The notes below the pieces were generated by a model. It was given only the letters and a program-made list of their open reading frames with translations, did no database searches and was not told the origin of the DNA. A stretch of 64,000 nucleotides of DNA, taken from contig NC_091312.1 in assembly GCF_038502225.1 (NCBI RefSeq), positions 29,739,910 through 29,803,909 on the forward strand, given 5' to 3'. The position numbers and the translations under genes were made by a program. Positions 43,534 to 55,642 of this stretch are shown one piece after another (position 1 is the stretch's first letter; every line of letters begins with the position of its first letter). The stretch is from Cherax quadricarinatus. Taxonomy: Eukaryota > Arthropoda > Malacostraca > Decapoda > Parastacidae.

Positions 43534-43549
43534 CCCTCCGTTGCCACCA
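43534..43549 (-). other. Gypsy primer-binding site
   Basis: On the minus strand the sequence is TGGTGGCAACGGAGGG, three bases after the LTR end. Its complement ends in CCA as required for a tRNA 3' end. It is close to the tRNA-Leu-type site of the other LTR element but not identical. I do not assign the tRNA. Confidence 0.75.
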
Positions 43550-43552
43550 ATT

Positions 43553-43822
43553 TGTCATGTGGGGTTCGGTAGGAGATTTTAGGGTTGAATGTAGACACAC
43601 TTGTTGGATGGTAACACTATATATTGTCAGACTGTGGATGAGAGGTGGGAGCCCAACCTGCCCTGTTCTTGCCTGTTCATAGGTGGTCCGTCGAGTGAAA
43701 GCGAGGCAGCTCGTCTCATTGCCTCAAGCTGTACCCCGTGACGTCATACAGTCACAGGCCTAAGGGATCTTCTATATAAACACATGGATGGTACTATGAT
43801 ACTCAGCTAATCTATGCTGACA
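43553..43822 (-). repeat. Gypsy 5' LTR (270 bp)
   Basis: It has TGTCA...TGACA ends and is a direct copy of 38075-38361 with about nine substitutions and the indels noted there. CRE palindrome at 43739-43746. Confidence 0.9.
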
Positions 43823-44370
43823 GGTCAACACCAGCCCAATTTGCTGCACTGTCCTCCAGGACAACACCATCCCCATCTGGTGCACTGTCCTCCAGGACAA
43901 CACCAGTCCCATCTGATGCACTGTCCTCCATGACAACACCAGCCCCATCTGGTGCACTGTTCTCCAGGACAACACCAGCCCCATCTGGTGCACTGTCCTC
44001 CAGGACAACAGTTCCATCTGGTGCACTGTCCTCCTGGACAACGCCAGCCCAATCTGGTGCTCTGTCCTCCAGGACAACACCAGCCCCATCTGATGCACTG
44101 TCCTCCTTGACAACACCAGCCCCATCTGGTGCACTGTCCTCCAGGACAACACCAGTTCCATCTGGTGCACTCTCCTCCTGGACAACACCAGCCCCATCTG
44201 GCGCTCTGTCATCCATGACAACACCAGCCCCATCTGGTGCACTGTCCTCCAGGACAACACCAGCCCCATCTGGTGCACTGTCCTCCAGGACAACACCAGC
44301 CCCATCTGATACACTGTCCTCCATGACAACACCAGCCCCATCTGGAGCACTATCCTCCAAGACAGCCCTT
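43823..44370 (-). repeat. 36-bp coding minisatellite in LINE ORF1 (right block)
   Basis: About 15 more 36-bp units encoding VVLEDSAPDGAG variants (VMEDSVSDG, VQEESAPDG), on the 5' side of the gypsy insertion. They were continuous with 36510-38074 before insertion. Confidence 0.88.
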
Positions 44371-44600
44371 TCCGATCCACCAGTTTTATTTTCCCAGCCT
44401 TTATTCAAGGTTGACATGGTTTCTAAGAATGATATTTTATTGGTGTTCTTGTCTTTTAACAAAGATGTAATTTTCTCCCTCAGGTGTATCTAGTCTGGGC
44501 AGACAAAAAACATTTTTCTGATTTCCAAGCATGACTTCGTTTGTCACTCTTTCTACACACTACACAGATTTTCATGATTGTGGCCACTGACAACTTCTCG
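44371..44600 (-). pseudogene. LINE ORF1 N-terminal part
   Basis: Minus strand from ATG at 44573-44575: MKICVVCRKSDKRSHAWKSE then KCFLSAQTRYT, a C-x2-C...H...C pattern resembling a PHD-like finger, followed by a stop. A +1 shifted frame continues with REKITSLLKDKNTNKISFLE and runs into the repeat block in frame. One frameshift therefore separates finger and repeats. No obvious upstream start other than this ATG. Confidence 0.55.
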
Positions 44601-44980
<380 letters not shown>

Positions 44981-45210
44981 CTTTTAATATTGTTATTATT
45001 AATTTTATTATTGTTATATATTATTATTATTAATATAATGAGTATTATTTTCAGGCTGAAAAAATAAACCCGAAGGGGGTTATGCAGCTCTTGGGGAATG
45101 AGAAATAATGTTTGATCTAAATAAGAGGATGGTTTCTTTATGTCCATGGATCAGGAGCCTTTCAGGAGTACCAAGAGTCCGTCTTGAAGGAAAAAGATGT
45201 AAGACTTAGA

Positions 45211-47718
45211 CTGACTGGATGTTCCCTCAACTGACTGTATGGTACACCAACTGACTGTATGGTACACCAGCTGACTGTATGGAACACCAACTGACTGTAT
45301 GGTACACCAACTGACTGTATGGTACACCAGCTGACTGTATGGAACACCAACTGACTGTATGGCACAACAACTGACTGTATGGTACACCAACTGACTGTAT
45401 GGTACACCAGCTGACTGTATGGTACACCAACTGACTGTATGGTGCAACAACTGACTGTATGGTGCACCAACTGACTCTATGATTCACCAACTGACTGTAT
45501 GATACACCAACTGACTGTATGGTACACCAACTGACTGTATGGTACACCAACTGACTGTATGATACACCAACTGACTGTATGGTACAACAACTGAATGTAT
45601 GGTGCACCAACTGACTGTATGGTACACCAACTGACTGTATGGTACACCAACTGACTGTATGATACACCAACTGACTGTATGGTACACCAACTGACTGTAT
45701 GGTACACCAACTGACTGTATGGTACAACAACTGTCTGTGTGTTACACCAACTAACTGCATGGTACACCAACTGACTGTATGGTACACCAACTGACTGTAT
45801 GGTACACCAACTGACTGTATGGTACACCAGCTGACTGTATGGTACACCAGCTGACTGTATGGTACACCAACTGACTGTATGGTACACCAACTGACTGTAT
45901 GGTACACCAACTGACTGTATGGTACACCAACTGACTGTATGGTACACCAACTGACTGTATGGTACACCAACTGACTGTATGGTACACCAACTGACTGTAT
46001 GGTACACCAACTGACTGTATGGTACACTAACACTGTATGGTACACCAACTGACTGTATGATACACCAACTGACTGTATGGTACACCAACTGACTGTATGG
46101 TACACCAACTGACTGTATGTTACACCAACTGACTGTATGGTACACCAAGTGACTGTATGGTACACCAACTGACTGTATGGTACACAAGCTGACTGTATGG
46201 CACACCAACTGACTGTATGGTACACCAACTGACTGCATGGTACACCAACTGACTGTATGGTACACCAACTGACTGTACGGTACACCAGCTGACTGTATGG
46301 TACACCAACTGACTGTATGGTACACCAACTGACTGTATGATACACCAACTGACTGTATGGTACACAAGCTAACTGTATGGTACACCAACTGACTGTATGG
46401 TACACCAAGTGACTGTATAGTACACCAAGTGACTGTATGGTACACCAACTGACTGTATGGTACACCAACTGACTGTATGGTACACCAGCTGACTGTATGG
46501 TACACCAGCTGACTGTATGGTACACCAACCGACTGTATGGCACAACAACTGACTGTATGGTACACCAACTGACTGTATGGTACACCAACTGACTGTACGG
46601 AACACCAACTGACTGTATGGTACACCAACTGACTGTATGGTACACCAACTGACTGTATGGTACACCAACTGACTGTATGGTACACTAACACTGTATGGTA
46701 CACCAACTGACTGTATGATACACCAACTGACTGTATGATACACCAACTGACTGTATGGTACACCAACTGACTGTATGTTACACCAACTGACTGTATGGTA
46801 CACCAAGTGACTGTATGGTACACCAACTGACTGTATGGTATACAAGCTGACTGTATGGCACACCAACTGACTGTATGGTACACCAACTGACTGCATGGTA
46901 CACCAACTGACTGCATGGTACACCAACTGACTGTATGGTACACCAACTGACTGTATGATACACCAACTGACTGTATGGTACACAAGCTAACTGTATGGTA
47001 CACCAACTGACTGTATGGTACACCAAGTGACTGTATAGTACACCAAGTGACTGTATGGTACACCAAGTGACTGTATGGTGTACCAAGTGACTGTATGTTA
47101 CACCAACTGACTGTAGGGTACACCAGCTGACTGTATGGTACACAACTGATTGTATGGTACACCAACAGACTGTATTGTACACCAACTGACTTTATGGTAC
47201 ACCAACTGACTGTATGATACACCAACTGACTGTATGGTACACCAACTGACTTTATGGTACACCAACTAACTGTAAGGTACACCAACTGGCTGTACGATAA
47301 GCCAACTGACTGTATGGTACACCAACTGACTGTACGGTACAACAACTGACTGTACGGTACACCAACTGACTTTACGGTGCACCAGCTGACTGTATGGTGC
47401 ACTAACTGTATGGTACACCAACTGACTGTATGGTACACCAACTGACTGTATGGTACACCAACTGACTGTATGGTGCACCACTGACTGTATGGTGCACCAC
47501 TGACTGTATGGTGCACCACTGACTGTAAGGTACACCTCTGACTGTATGGTACACAAACTGACTGTATGGTGCACCACTGACTGTATGGTGCAGTACTGAC
47601 TGTAAGGTACACCTCTGACTGTGTGGTACACAAACTGACTGTATGGTGCACCACTGACTGTATGGTGCACCACTAACTGCATGGTGCACCACTGACTGTA
47701 AGGCGCACCACTGACTGG
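45211..47718. repeat. 20-bp minisatellite
   Basis: Tandem CTGACTGTATGGTACACCAA, about 125 copies, highly conserved from 45230 to about 47100 and degenerate at the right end, where 19-bp GCACCACTGACTGTATGGT forms appear. A rare variant with a 3-bp-shortened unit (ACACTAACACTG) at about 46023 recurs at about 46681, and the neighbouring variants recur too, giving a higher-order duplication of about 658 bp. Very long open frames on the minus strand follow from the lack of stops in any register. Confidence 0.97.
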
Positions 47719-47815
47719 CAAGTTCGCCACATCAGTAATACGGTTGTGCCCCAGCAGTGCAAATGACCTGTCACTGATAAAAAAACATGACTACAGTGAC
47801 GTGTACTGTGGTTAA
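47719..47815. other. Short spacer between arrays
   Basis: Unclassified unique DNA, no ORF of note. Confidence 0.5.
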
Positions 47816-49819
47816 TACTTACTGTAGTGGACTGTCACTGTTGTGGACAGTCACTGTAGTGGACAGTCACTGTAGCGGTCAGTCACTGTAGCGGTCAGTC
47901 ACTGTAGCGGACAGACGCTGTAGCGATGACTCACTGCAGTGGACAGTCACCATAGTGTACACTCACTGCAGTGGACAGTCACCATAATGGACACTCACTG
48001 CAGTGAACATGTACCATATTGGACATACTGCAGTGGACAGTCACCATAATGGACACTCACTGCAGTGGACAGTCACCATAGTGTACACTCACTGCAGTGG
48101 ACAGTCACCAAAGTGTACACTCACTGCAGTGGACAGTCACCATAATGGACACTCACTGCAGTGGACAGTCACCATAATGGACACTCACTGCAGTGGACAG
48201 TCACCATAATGGACACACTGCAGTGGACAGTCACCCTAATGGACACTCACTGCAGTGGACAGTCACCATAGTGGTCAGTCACTGGAGCGGACACTTATTG
48301 GAGTGGACATTCACTGGAGCGGAAACTCACTGGAGCGGACACTCAATGGAGCGGACACTCACTGGAGCGGACATTTACTGAAGCGGACGCTCACTGGAGC
48401 GGACACTCACTGGAGCGGACACTCACTGGAGCGGACAATCACTGGAGCGGACACTCACTGGAGCGGACGCTCACTGGAGCGGACACTCACTGGAGCGGAC
48501 ACTCACTGGAGCGAGCACTCACTTGAGTGGACACTCACTGGAGCGGACACTCACTGGAGCGGACACTCACTGGAGCGGACACTCACTGGAGCGGACACTC
48601 ACTGGAGCGGACACTCACTGGAGCGGACACTCACTGGAGCGGACACTCCCTGGAGCGAACACTCACTGGAGCGGACACTCACTGGAGCGGACACTCACTG
48701 GAGCGGACACTCACTGGAGCGGACACTCACTGGAGCGGACACTCACTGGAGCGGACACTCACTGGAGCGGACACTCACTGGAGTGGACACTCACTGGAGC
48801 GGACACTCCCTGGAGCGGACACTCACTGGAGCGGACACTCACTGGAGCGGACACTCACTGGAGCGGACACTCACTGGAGCAGACACTCCCTGGAGCGGAC
48901 ACTCACTGGAGCGGACACTCACTGGAGCGGACACTCACTGGAGCGGACACTCACTGGAACGGACACTGGAGCGGACACTCACTGGAGCGGACACTCACTG
49001 GAGCGGACACTCACTGGAGCGGACACTCACTGGAGCGGACACTCACTGGAGCGGACACTCACTGGAGCGGACACTCACTGGAGCGGACACTCACTGGAGC
49101 GGACACTCACTGGAGCGGACACTCACTGGAGCGGACACTCACTGGAGCGGACACTCACTGGAGCGGACACTCACTGGAGCGGACACTCACTGGACGGACA
49201 CTCCCTGGACCGGACACTCACTGGAGCGGACGCTCACTGGAGCGGACCCTCACCCGAGCGGACACTCACTGGAGCGGACACTCACTAGAGCAGACACTCC
49301 CTGGTGCGGACACTCACTGGAGCGGACACTCACTGGAGCGGACACTCCCTGGAGCGGACACTCACTGGAGCGGACACTCACTGGAGCGGACACTCACTGG
49401 AGCGGACACTCACTGGAGCGGACACTCACTGGAGCGGACACTCACTGGAGCGGACACTCACTGGAGCGGACACTCACTGGAGCAGACACTCCCTGGTGCG
49501 GACACTCACTGGAGCGGACACTCACTGGAGCGGACACTCCCTGGAGCGGACACTCACTGGAGCGGACGCTCACTGGAGCGGACACTCACTGGAGCGGACA
49601 CTCACTGGAGCGGACACTCACTGGAGCGGACAGTCACTGGAGCGGACAGTCACTGGAGCGGACACTCACTGGAGCGGACACTCACTGGAGCGGACACTCA
49701 CTGGAGCGGACACTCACTGGAGCGGACACTCACTGGAGCGGACAGTCACTGGAGCGGACACTCACTGGAGCGGACACTCACTGGAGCGGACACTCACTGG
49801 AGCGGACACTCACTGGTGC
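47816..49819. repeat. 16-bp minisatellite with three subfamilies
   Basis: The basic unit is CACTGGAGCGGACACT (16 bp). 47816-47930 has GTAGTGG/GTAGCGG forms. 47931-48255 has alternating halves (CACTGCAGTGGACAGT and CACCATAATGGACACT), a 32-bp dimer. 48256-49819 is the homogenised GGAGCGG form, about 97 copies. A rare variant (AGCAGACACTCCCTGGTG) at about 49290 recurs at about 49482 (192 bp, 12 units). ORFs across it are repeat artefacts. Confidence 0.96.
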
Positions 49820-50440
<621 letters not shown>

Positions 50441-50594
50441 ATTTCTCGATAATTACCACGCGGATATACGGGACAGGATAATTAACAGGTTCGTCAAAAG
50501 GCTTCGTGATTATAATAATTATATTGTAAACATTCTTAAGTAGTGTCATCATGTGATTATTTAAGGAGAGAGAGACGGTCATTACAGCCTCAGA

Positions 50595-53322
50595 CCTGGT
50601 GGTGTTGAAACCTCTCGGTGGTGGTGTTGAAACCTCTCGGTGGTGGTGTTGAAACCTCTAGGTGGTGGTGTTGAAACCTCTCGGTGGTGGTGTTGAAACC
50701 TCTCGGTGGTGGTGTTGAAACCTCTCGGTGGTGGTGTTGAAACCTCTCGGTGGTGGTGTTGAAACCTCTCGGTGGTGGTGTTGAAACCTCTCGGTGGTGG
50801 TGTTGAAACCTCTCGGTGGTGGTGTTGAAACCTCTCGGTGGTGGTGTTGAAACCTCTCGGTGGTGGTGTTGAAACCTCTCGGTGGTGGTGTTGAAACCTC
50901 TCGGTGGTGGTGTTGAAACCTCTCGGTGGTGGTGTTGAAACCTCTCGGTGGTGGTGCTGAAACCTCTCGGTGGTGGTGTTGAAACCTCTCGGTGGTGGTG
51001 TTGAAACCTCTCGGTGGTGGTGTTGAAACCTCTCGGTGGTGGTGTTGAAACCTCTCGGTGGTGGTGTTGAAACCTCTCGGTGGTGGTGTTGAAACCTCTC
51101 GGTGGTGGTGTTGAAACCTCTCGGTGGTGGTGTTGAAACCTCTCGGTGGTGGTGTTGAAACCTCTCGGTGGTGGTGTTGAAACCTCTCGGTGGTGGTGTT
51201 GAAACCTCTAGGTGGTGGTGTTGAAACCTCTCGGTGGTGGTGTTGAAACCTCTCGGTGGTGGTGTTGAAACCTCTCGGTGGTGGTGTTGAAACCTCTCGG
51301 TGGTGGTGTTGAAACCTCTCGGTGGTGGTGTTGAAACCTCTCGGTGGTGGTGTTGAAACCTCTCGGTGGTGGTGTTGAAACCTCTCGGTGGTGGTGTTGA
51401 AACCTCTCGGTGGTGGTGTTGAAACCTCTCGGTGGTGGTGTTGAAACCTCTCGGTGGTGGTGTTGAAACCTCTCGGTGGTGGTGTTGAAACCTCTCGGTG
51501 GTGGTGTTGAAACCTCTCGGTGGTGGTGTTGAAACCTCTCGGTGGTGGTGTTGAAACCTCTCGGTGGTGGTGTTGAAACCTCTCGGTGGTGGTGTTGAAA
51601 CCTCTCGGTGGTGGTGTTGAAACCTCTCGGTGGTGGTGTTGAAACCTCTCGGTGGTGGTGTTGAAACCTCTCGGTGGTGGTGTTGAAACCTCTCGGTGGT
51701 GGTGTTGAAACCTCTCGGTGGTGGTGTTGAAACCTCTCGGTGGTGGTGTTGAAACCTCTCGGTGGTGGTGTTGAAACCTCTCGGTGGTGGTGTTGAAACC
51801 TCTCGGTGGTGGTGTTGAAACCTCTCGGTGGTGGTGTTGAAACCTCTCGGTGGTGGTGTTGAAACCTCTCGGTGGTGGTGTTGAAACCTCTCGGTGGTGG
51901 TGTTGAAACCTCTCGGTGGTGGTGTTGAAACCTCTCGGTGGTGGTGTTGAAACCTCTCGGTGGTGGTGTTGAAACCTCTCGGTGGTGGTGTTGAAACCTC
52001 TAGGTGGTGGTGTTGAAACCTCTCACAGGTGGTGTTGAAACCTCTCACAGGTGGTGTTGAAACCTCTCACAGGTGGTGTTGAAACCTCTCACAGGTGGTG
52101 TTGAAACCTCTCACAGGTGGTGTTGAAACCTCTCACATGTGGTGTTGAAACCTCTCGGTGGTGGTGTTGAAACCTCTCGGTGGTGGTGTTGAAACCTCTC
52201 GGTGGTGGTGTTGAAACCTCTCGGTGGTGGTGTTGAAACCTCTCGGTGGTGGTGTTGAAACCTCTCGGTGGTGGTGTTGAAACCTCTCGGTGGTGGTGTT
52301 GAAACCTCTCGGTGGTGGTGTTGAAACCTCTCGGTGGTGGTGTTGAAACCTCTAGGTGGTGGTGTTGAAACTTCTCGGTGGTGGTGTTGAAACCTCTCGG
52401 TGGTGGTGTTGAAACCTCTCGGTGGTGGTGTTGAAACCTCTCGGTGGTGGTGTTGAAACCTCTCGGTGGTGGTGTTGAAACCTCTCGGTGGTGGTGTTGA
52501 AACCTCTCGGTGGTGGTGTTGAAACCTCTCGGTGGTGGTGTTGAAACCTCTCGGTGGTGGTGTTGAAACCTCTCGGTGGTGGTGTTGAAACCTCTCGGTG
52601 GTGGTGTTGAAACCTCTAGGTGGTGGTGTTGAAACCTCTCGGTGGTGGTGTTGAAACCTCTCGGTGGTGGTGTTGAAACCTCTCGGTGGTGGTGTTGAAA
52701 CCTCTCGGTGGTGGTGTTGAAACCTCTCGGTGGTGGTGTTGAAACCTCTCGGTGGTGGTGTTGAAACCTCTAGGTGGTGGTGTTGAAACCTCTCGGTGGT
52801 GGTGTTGAAACCCCTCGGTGGTGGTGTTGAAACCTCTCGGTGGTGGTGTTGAAACCTCTCGGTGGTGGTGTTGAAACCTCTCGGTGGTGGTGTTGAAACC
52901 TCTCGGTGGTGGTGTTGAAACCTCTCGGTGGTGGTGTTGAAACCTCTCGGTGGTGGTGTTGAAACCTCTCGGTGGTGGTGTTGAAACCTCTCGGTGGTGG
53001 TGTTGAAACCTCTCGGTGGTGGTGTTGAAACCTCTAGGTGGTGGTGTTGAAACCTCTCGGTGGTGGTGTTGAAACCTCTCGGTGGTGGTGTTGAAACCTC
53101 TCGGTGGTGGTGTTGAAACCTCTCGGTGGTGGTGTTGAAACCTCTCGGTGGTGGTGTTGAAACCTCTAGGTGGTGGTGTTGAAACCTCTCGGTGGTGCTG
53201 CTGAAATCTCTAGGTGGTGCTGCTGAAACCTCTAGGTGGTGCTGCTGAAATCTCTAGGTGGTGGTGCTGAAACCTCTAGGTGGTGCTGCTGAAACCTCTA
53301 GGTGGTGCTGAAACCTCTTGGT
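50595..53322. repeat. 22-bp minisatellite, highly homogeneous
   Basis: Units of CGGTGGTGGTGTTGAAAC plus CTCT (22 bp), about 124 copies. Nearly all are identical, apart from scattered CTAGG for CTCGG and a block of six CTCACAGGTGG units at 52021-52140. The right edge (53200-53322) degrades to GGTGCTGCTGAAAC forms. The 488-codon frame on the minus strand ([22 protein letters not shown] period of 22 residues) is a repeat artefact. Confidence 0.97.
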
Positions 53323-53518
53323 GATCCTCTATCACAAAATATAGATGCAACGAACAGTATAAATGACATAATATAAGCAAAAAATCTACTCCCAGGATTG
53401 AGAATACTACTGACTCCAGGTTTACAGGAATACGTTAACTGTTATAAGTGTCAGCACATACAGGAATGTTATTGAAGGAGGGAATGTAGATCTGGAGAGT
53501 TTACGTAGATGTAAAGAG

Positions 53519-53566
53519 GTTAACTAATTCAGATCACTTCGTCAACGTGTATCTGAATTAGTTAAC
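53519..53566. repeat. Perfect 16-bp inverted repeat, 16-nt spacer
   Basis: GTTAACTAATTCAGAT (53519-53534) and ATCTGAATTAGTTAAC (53551-53566). Related words follow to 53625, suggesting a decayed short tandem/inverted repeat. Confidence 0.85.
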
Positions 53567-53668
53567 GTGAATCTGACGAGGGTAACGTAGATCTGAAGAA
53601 AACACAGATCTGAATTAGTTAACATAAATTTGAAATAGTTGAAGTATATCTGAAGATCATGTAAATCA

Positions 53669-53740
53669 GAAATGTTTCGCCACTCCTGGCGAAACATTTC
53701 CTTTCATAAATATTCAGAACTGTGCACAAGTGTCCTTTTC
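53669..53740. repeat. 14-bp perfect palindrome made of hammerhead-type 3' halves
   Basis: GAAATGTTTCGCCA (53669-53682), loop CTCC, TGGCGAAACATTTC (53687-53700). The right arm and what follows (CATAAATATTC...CACAAGTGTCC to about 53734) resemble the GGCGAAACGTTTC...AATAAA...AAGTGTCTC part of the 18145-18507 unit. No CTGATGA core is present, so no active ribozyme is expected. Confidence 0.65.
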
Positions 53741-53980
53741 CGCAGTGTGTTGGCACCACTATATTACAATCACACACTGAAGAGGTTACGGTTGATCTGA
53801 AGAAGGTATCAAGTGCCTCTACCCCCCGACGGGAGAGGCAGTCAGCCTCACTACTGACTATAATGTTATAACAATGTGAAAACTTCCTGATGCTTCTAAT
53901 GTCGCATCCCGCGCCGATAACGAGCACTTTCTGTTGATATTTTGTAAACACCTTCATTTTTTGTGGTTTCGTCTCCAGAG

Positions 53981-54177
53981 CGTGTTGTTGTTGTTGGTGG
54001 TGATGGTGTTGATGCTGTTGTTGGTGATGTTGATGTTGTTGTTGATGCAGGCTGTGTTAGTGTTGTTGGCGGTGTTACTGTTGTTGTTGTTCGCAGTGTT
54101 AATTTTGTTGTTGTTGGCGGTGTTCATGTTGTTGTTGTTGTTGGCGATGTTGATGTTGTTGTTGCTGACAGTTTTAA

Positions 54178-54223
<46 letters not shown>

Positions 54224-54776
54224 GGCGATGTTAATGTTGTTGTTGTTGTTGGCAGTGTTAATGTTGTTGTTGTTGTTGCTGAAGGTGTTAATGTTGTTGG
54301 TGTTATTGGTGGTGTTAATGTTGTTGTTGTTGCCACTGTTATTGTTGTTATTGTTGGCGGTGTTGTTGTTTTGTTGGCGGAGTTAATGTTGTTGGTGTTA
54401 TTGGTGGTGTTAATGTTGTTGTTGTTGCCAGCGTTATTGTTGTTATTGTTGGCGGTGTTGTTGTTTTGTTGGCGGCATTAATGTTGTTGGTGTTGTTGCT
54501 GGCGGTGTTGATATTGTTGGTGCTGTTGTTGGTGGTGTTATGTTGTTGTTGTGTGATGGTGTTGGTGCTGTTGAAGGCGATATTGATCTTGGCGATTTTG
54601 GTGTTGTATTGTTGTTCTTATGTTTTTGTTGCTGCCGTCAACTTAATTTTTGTTCTTGTGGTGGTACTGTTATTGCTTTTATTAGTTGTATTGATGGTGC
54701 TGATGGTGGTAGTTGTGGTAGTGGTAATCATAGTGTTAGTTGTGATCGTGGTTGTGGCAGATGTGGTGGTGAATGA
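53981..54776. repeat. GTT/GGT-rich imperfect microsatellite
   Basis: Interrupted GTT trinucleotides with GGCGGTGTTAATGTT-type longer words. Val/Leu-rich open frames over it are artefacts of composition. Confidence 0.92.
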
Positions 54777-55215
54777 GGCGTCACTCATGAAAGCCCCGAA
54801 GGTACTCTTCAGTATACTGGGTGTTACTCAGGTACTCAGCGTCATCATTAAGAGTAGTAGCCGCTGGTTAAGAGAGCCAAGAGCCATCCAAACCTCAAAA
54901 CATCACAAGGTGGCGATTGAGGTCCCGGTTCCAGGTGACTGGTTACCTCAAACTACTTCTTCCACCGTCTCCAGCAGATTTATGAAAGCTGAGGGACTGA
55001 TCATCTAAAACTACTTCATGTCTTCCACAGTGTCCAGTGTTCTCTACATTAGCTTCAGAAAGTCACTGGCTGGCAAGAGAGGATCCCAATGTAAATACAT
55101 CACTTTGTCTGACTTTTTTGGGTTATCCCAGGTTCTCTTCACATGCTGCTACGTATAATAATTTATGTAACTGTATATGTGTATAGCTGAATAAACTTAC
55201 TCACATACTTACTTA
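54777..55215 (+). mobile_element. Retroelement 3'-end fragment with ACTT-rich tail
   Basis: 54960-55010 contains GCTGAGGGACTGATCA, also seen in the hammerhead unit (18352-18367). 55085-55215 then reads like the 3' end of a LINE-type element: GAATAAA at 55189-55195 followed by a CTTACT/CATACTTACTT tail. No coding capacity remains. The family is not certain. Confidence 0.45.
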
Positions 55216-55285
55216 GAGACCCAAGTATTGCACATGTGTCTTATTTATCAACTTGTCGGTTTTGTGTACCATTGATATAATACAA
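55216..55285 (+). mobile_element. 3' end of a second hammerhead-unit copy
   Basis: The text ATGTGTCTTATTTATCAACTT then GTCGGTTTTG parallels the 3' end of the first unit (AAGTGTCTCAATCTTCAACTT, then GTCGGTTTTT, 18469-18499). The ribozyme core is missing here, its place being taken by the LINE-like tail just upstream. Confidence 0.5.
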
Positions 55286-55353
55286 GGTAGAGGGCACTTA
55301 GGTTCCCCCAGAAGCGTCCACCACACAGAATTACACAGATAAATGCAGGGAGC

Positions 55354-55429
55354 ACGCACCTCGTCCACATGACTGCAGTAATTATATTGCTTCACTTAAC
55401 TGCATTATGGGCAGTAAAACGTAGCTATT
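55354..55429 (-). repeat. Inverted repeat, left copy (76 bp)
   Basis: Reverse complement of 57807-57882 with 9 differences in 76 bp. Weaker similarity continues outward on both sides (CTTCTGGGG words). 55430-55642 between it and the array is unclassified. Confidence 0.85.
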
Positions 55430-55642
55430 AAGTTATTGCAGCCCCAGCATGCGAGCAATTAAACAGTATAAATGAACCCGACTCAGCACTAGGGAGAACT
55501 GACCATCAACTTTACAAGAGAACAATGACAAGAGTTAACTCAAAATGCAATTTGATAATTTATGATGCAAATATTCTTATGTACAAAATTTATTTCTATA
55601 CTAAGCAGTAACTTTTTTATTTTTACTTTCACTGTTGTTTCC

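Larger units (their letters stand above)
38075..43822 (-). mobile_element. Ty3/gypsy LTR retrotransposon, internally deleted
   Basis: Direct LTRs lie at 38075-38361 and 43553-43822, with the primer site next to the latter, so the element reads on the minus strand. Only the integrase part of pol is recognisable (38818-40425). Gag, protease, RT and RNase H are not seen in the 3 kb upstream. It split the 36-bp minisatellite: left flank ...CCAGGAC, right flank GGTCAACACC..., so GGAC/GGTC may be a 4-bp target duplication with one change. LTR divergence of roughly 3-4% plus two indels indicates an old but not ancient insertion. Confidence 0.88.
53323..53980. other. Unclassified DNA with two strong inverted repeats
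   Basis: No gene. It contains degenerate GTAGATCTGAA/GTTAACGT words repeated over 53480-53650 and the two palindromes listed separately. Confidence 0.6.

Noticed and set aside
45227..47654. Minus-strand frames of 473 and 725 codons in the 20-bp array
   Set aside because: Same artefact: all three frames carry the same 20-residue period (VSWCTIQSVGVPYSQLVYHT), with no unique flanking protein.
50582..52048. 488-codon minus-strand frame in the 22-bp array
   Set aside because: Repeat artefact; the unit lacks stops in every register.
50595..53322. CRISPR array
   Set aside because: Units are contiguous with no unique spacers, the context is eukaryotic and there are no cas genes.
53934..55008. Val/Leu-rich frames of 150-180 codons over GTT-rich DNA, which could look like membrane proteins
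   Set aside because: Composition is explained by GTT/TTG repeats; no signal peptide, topology or non-repeat domain.
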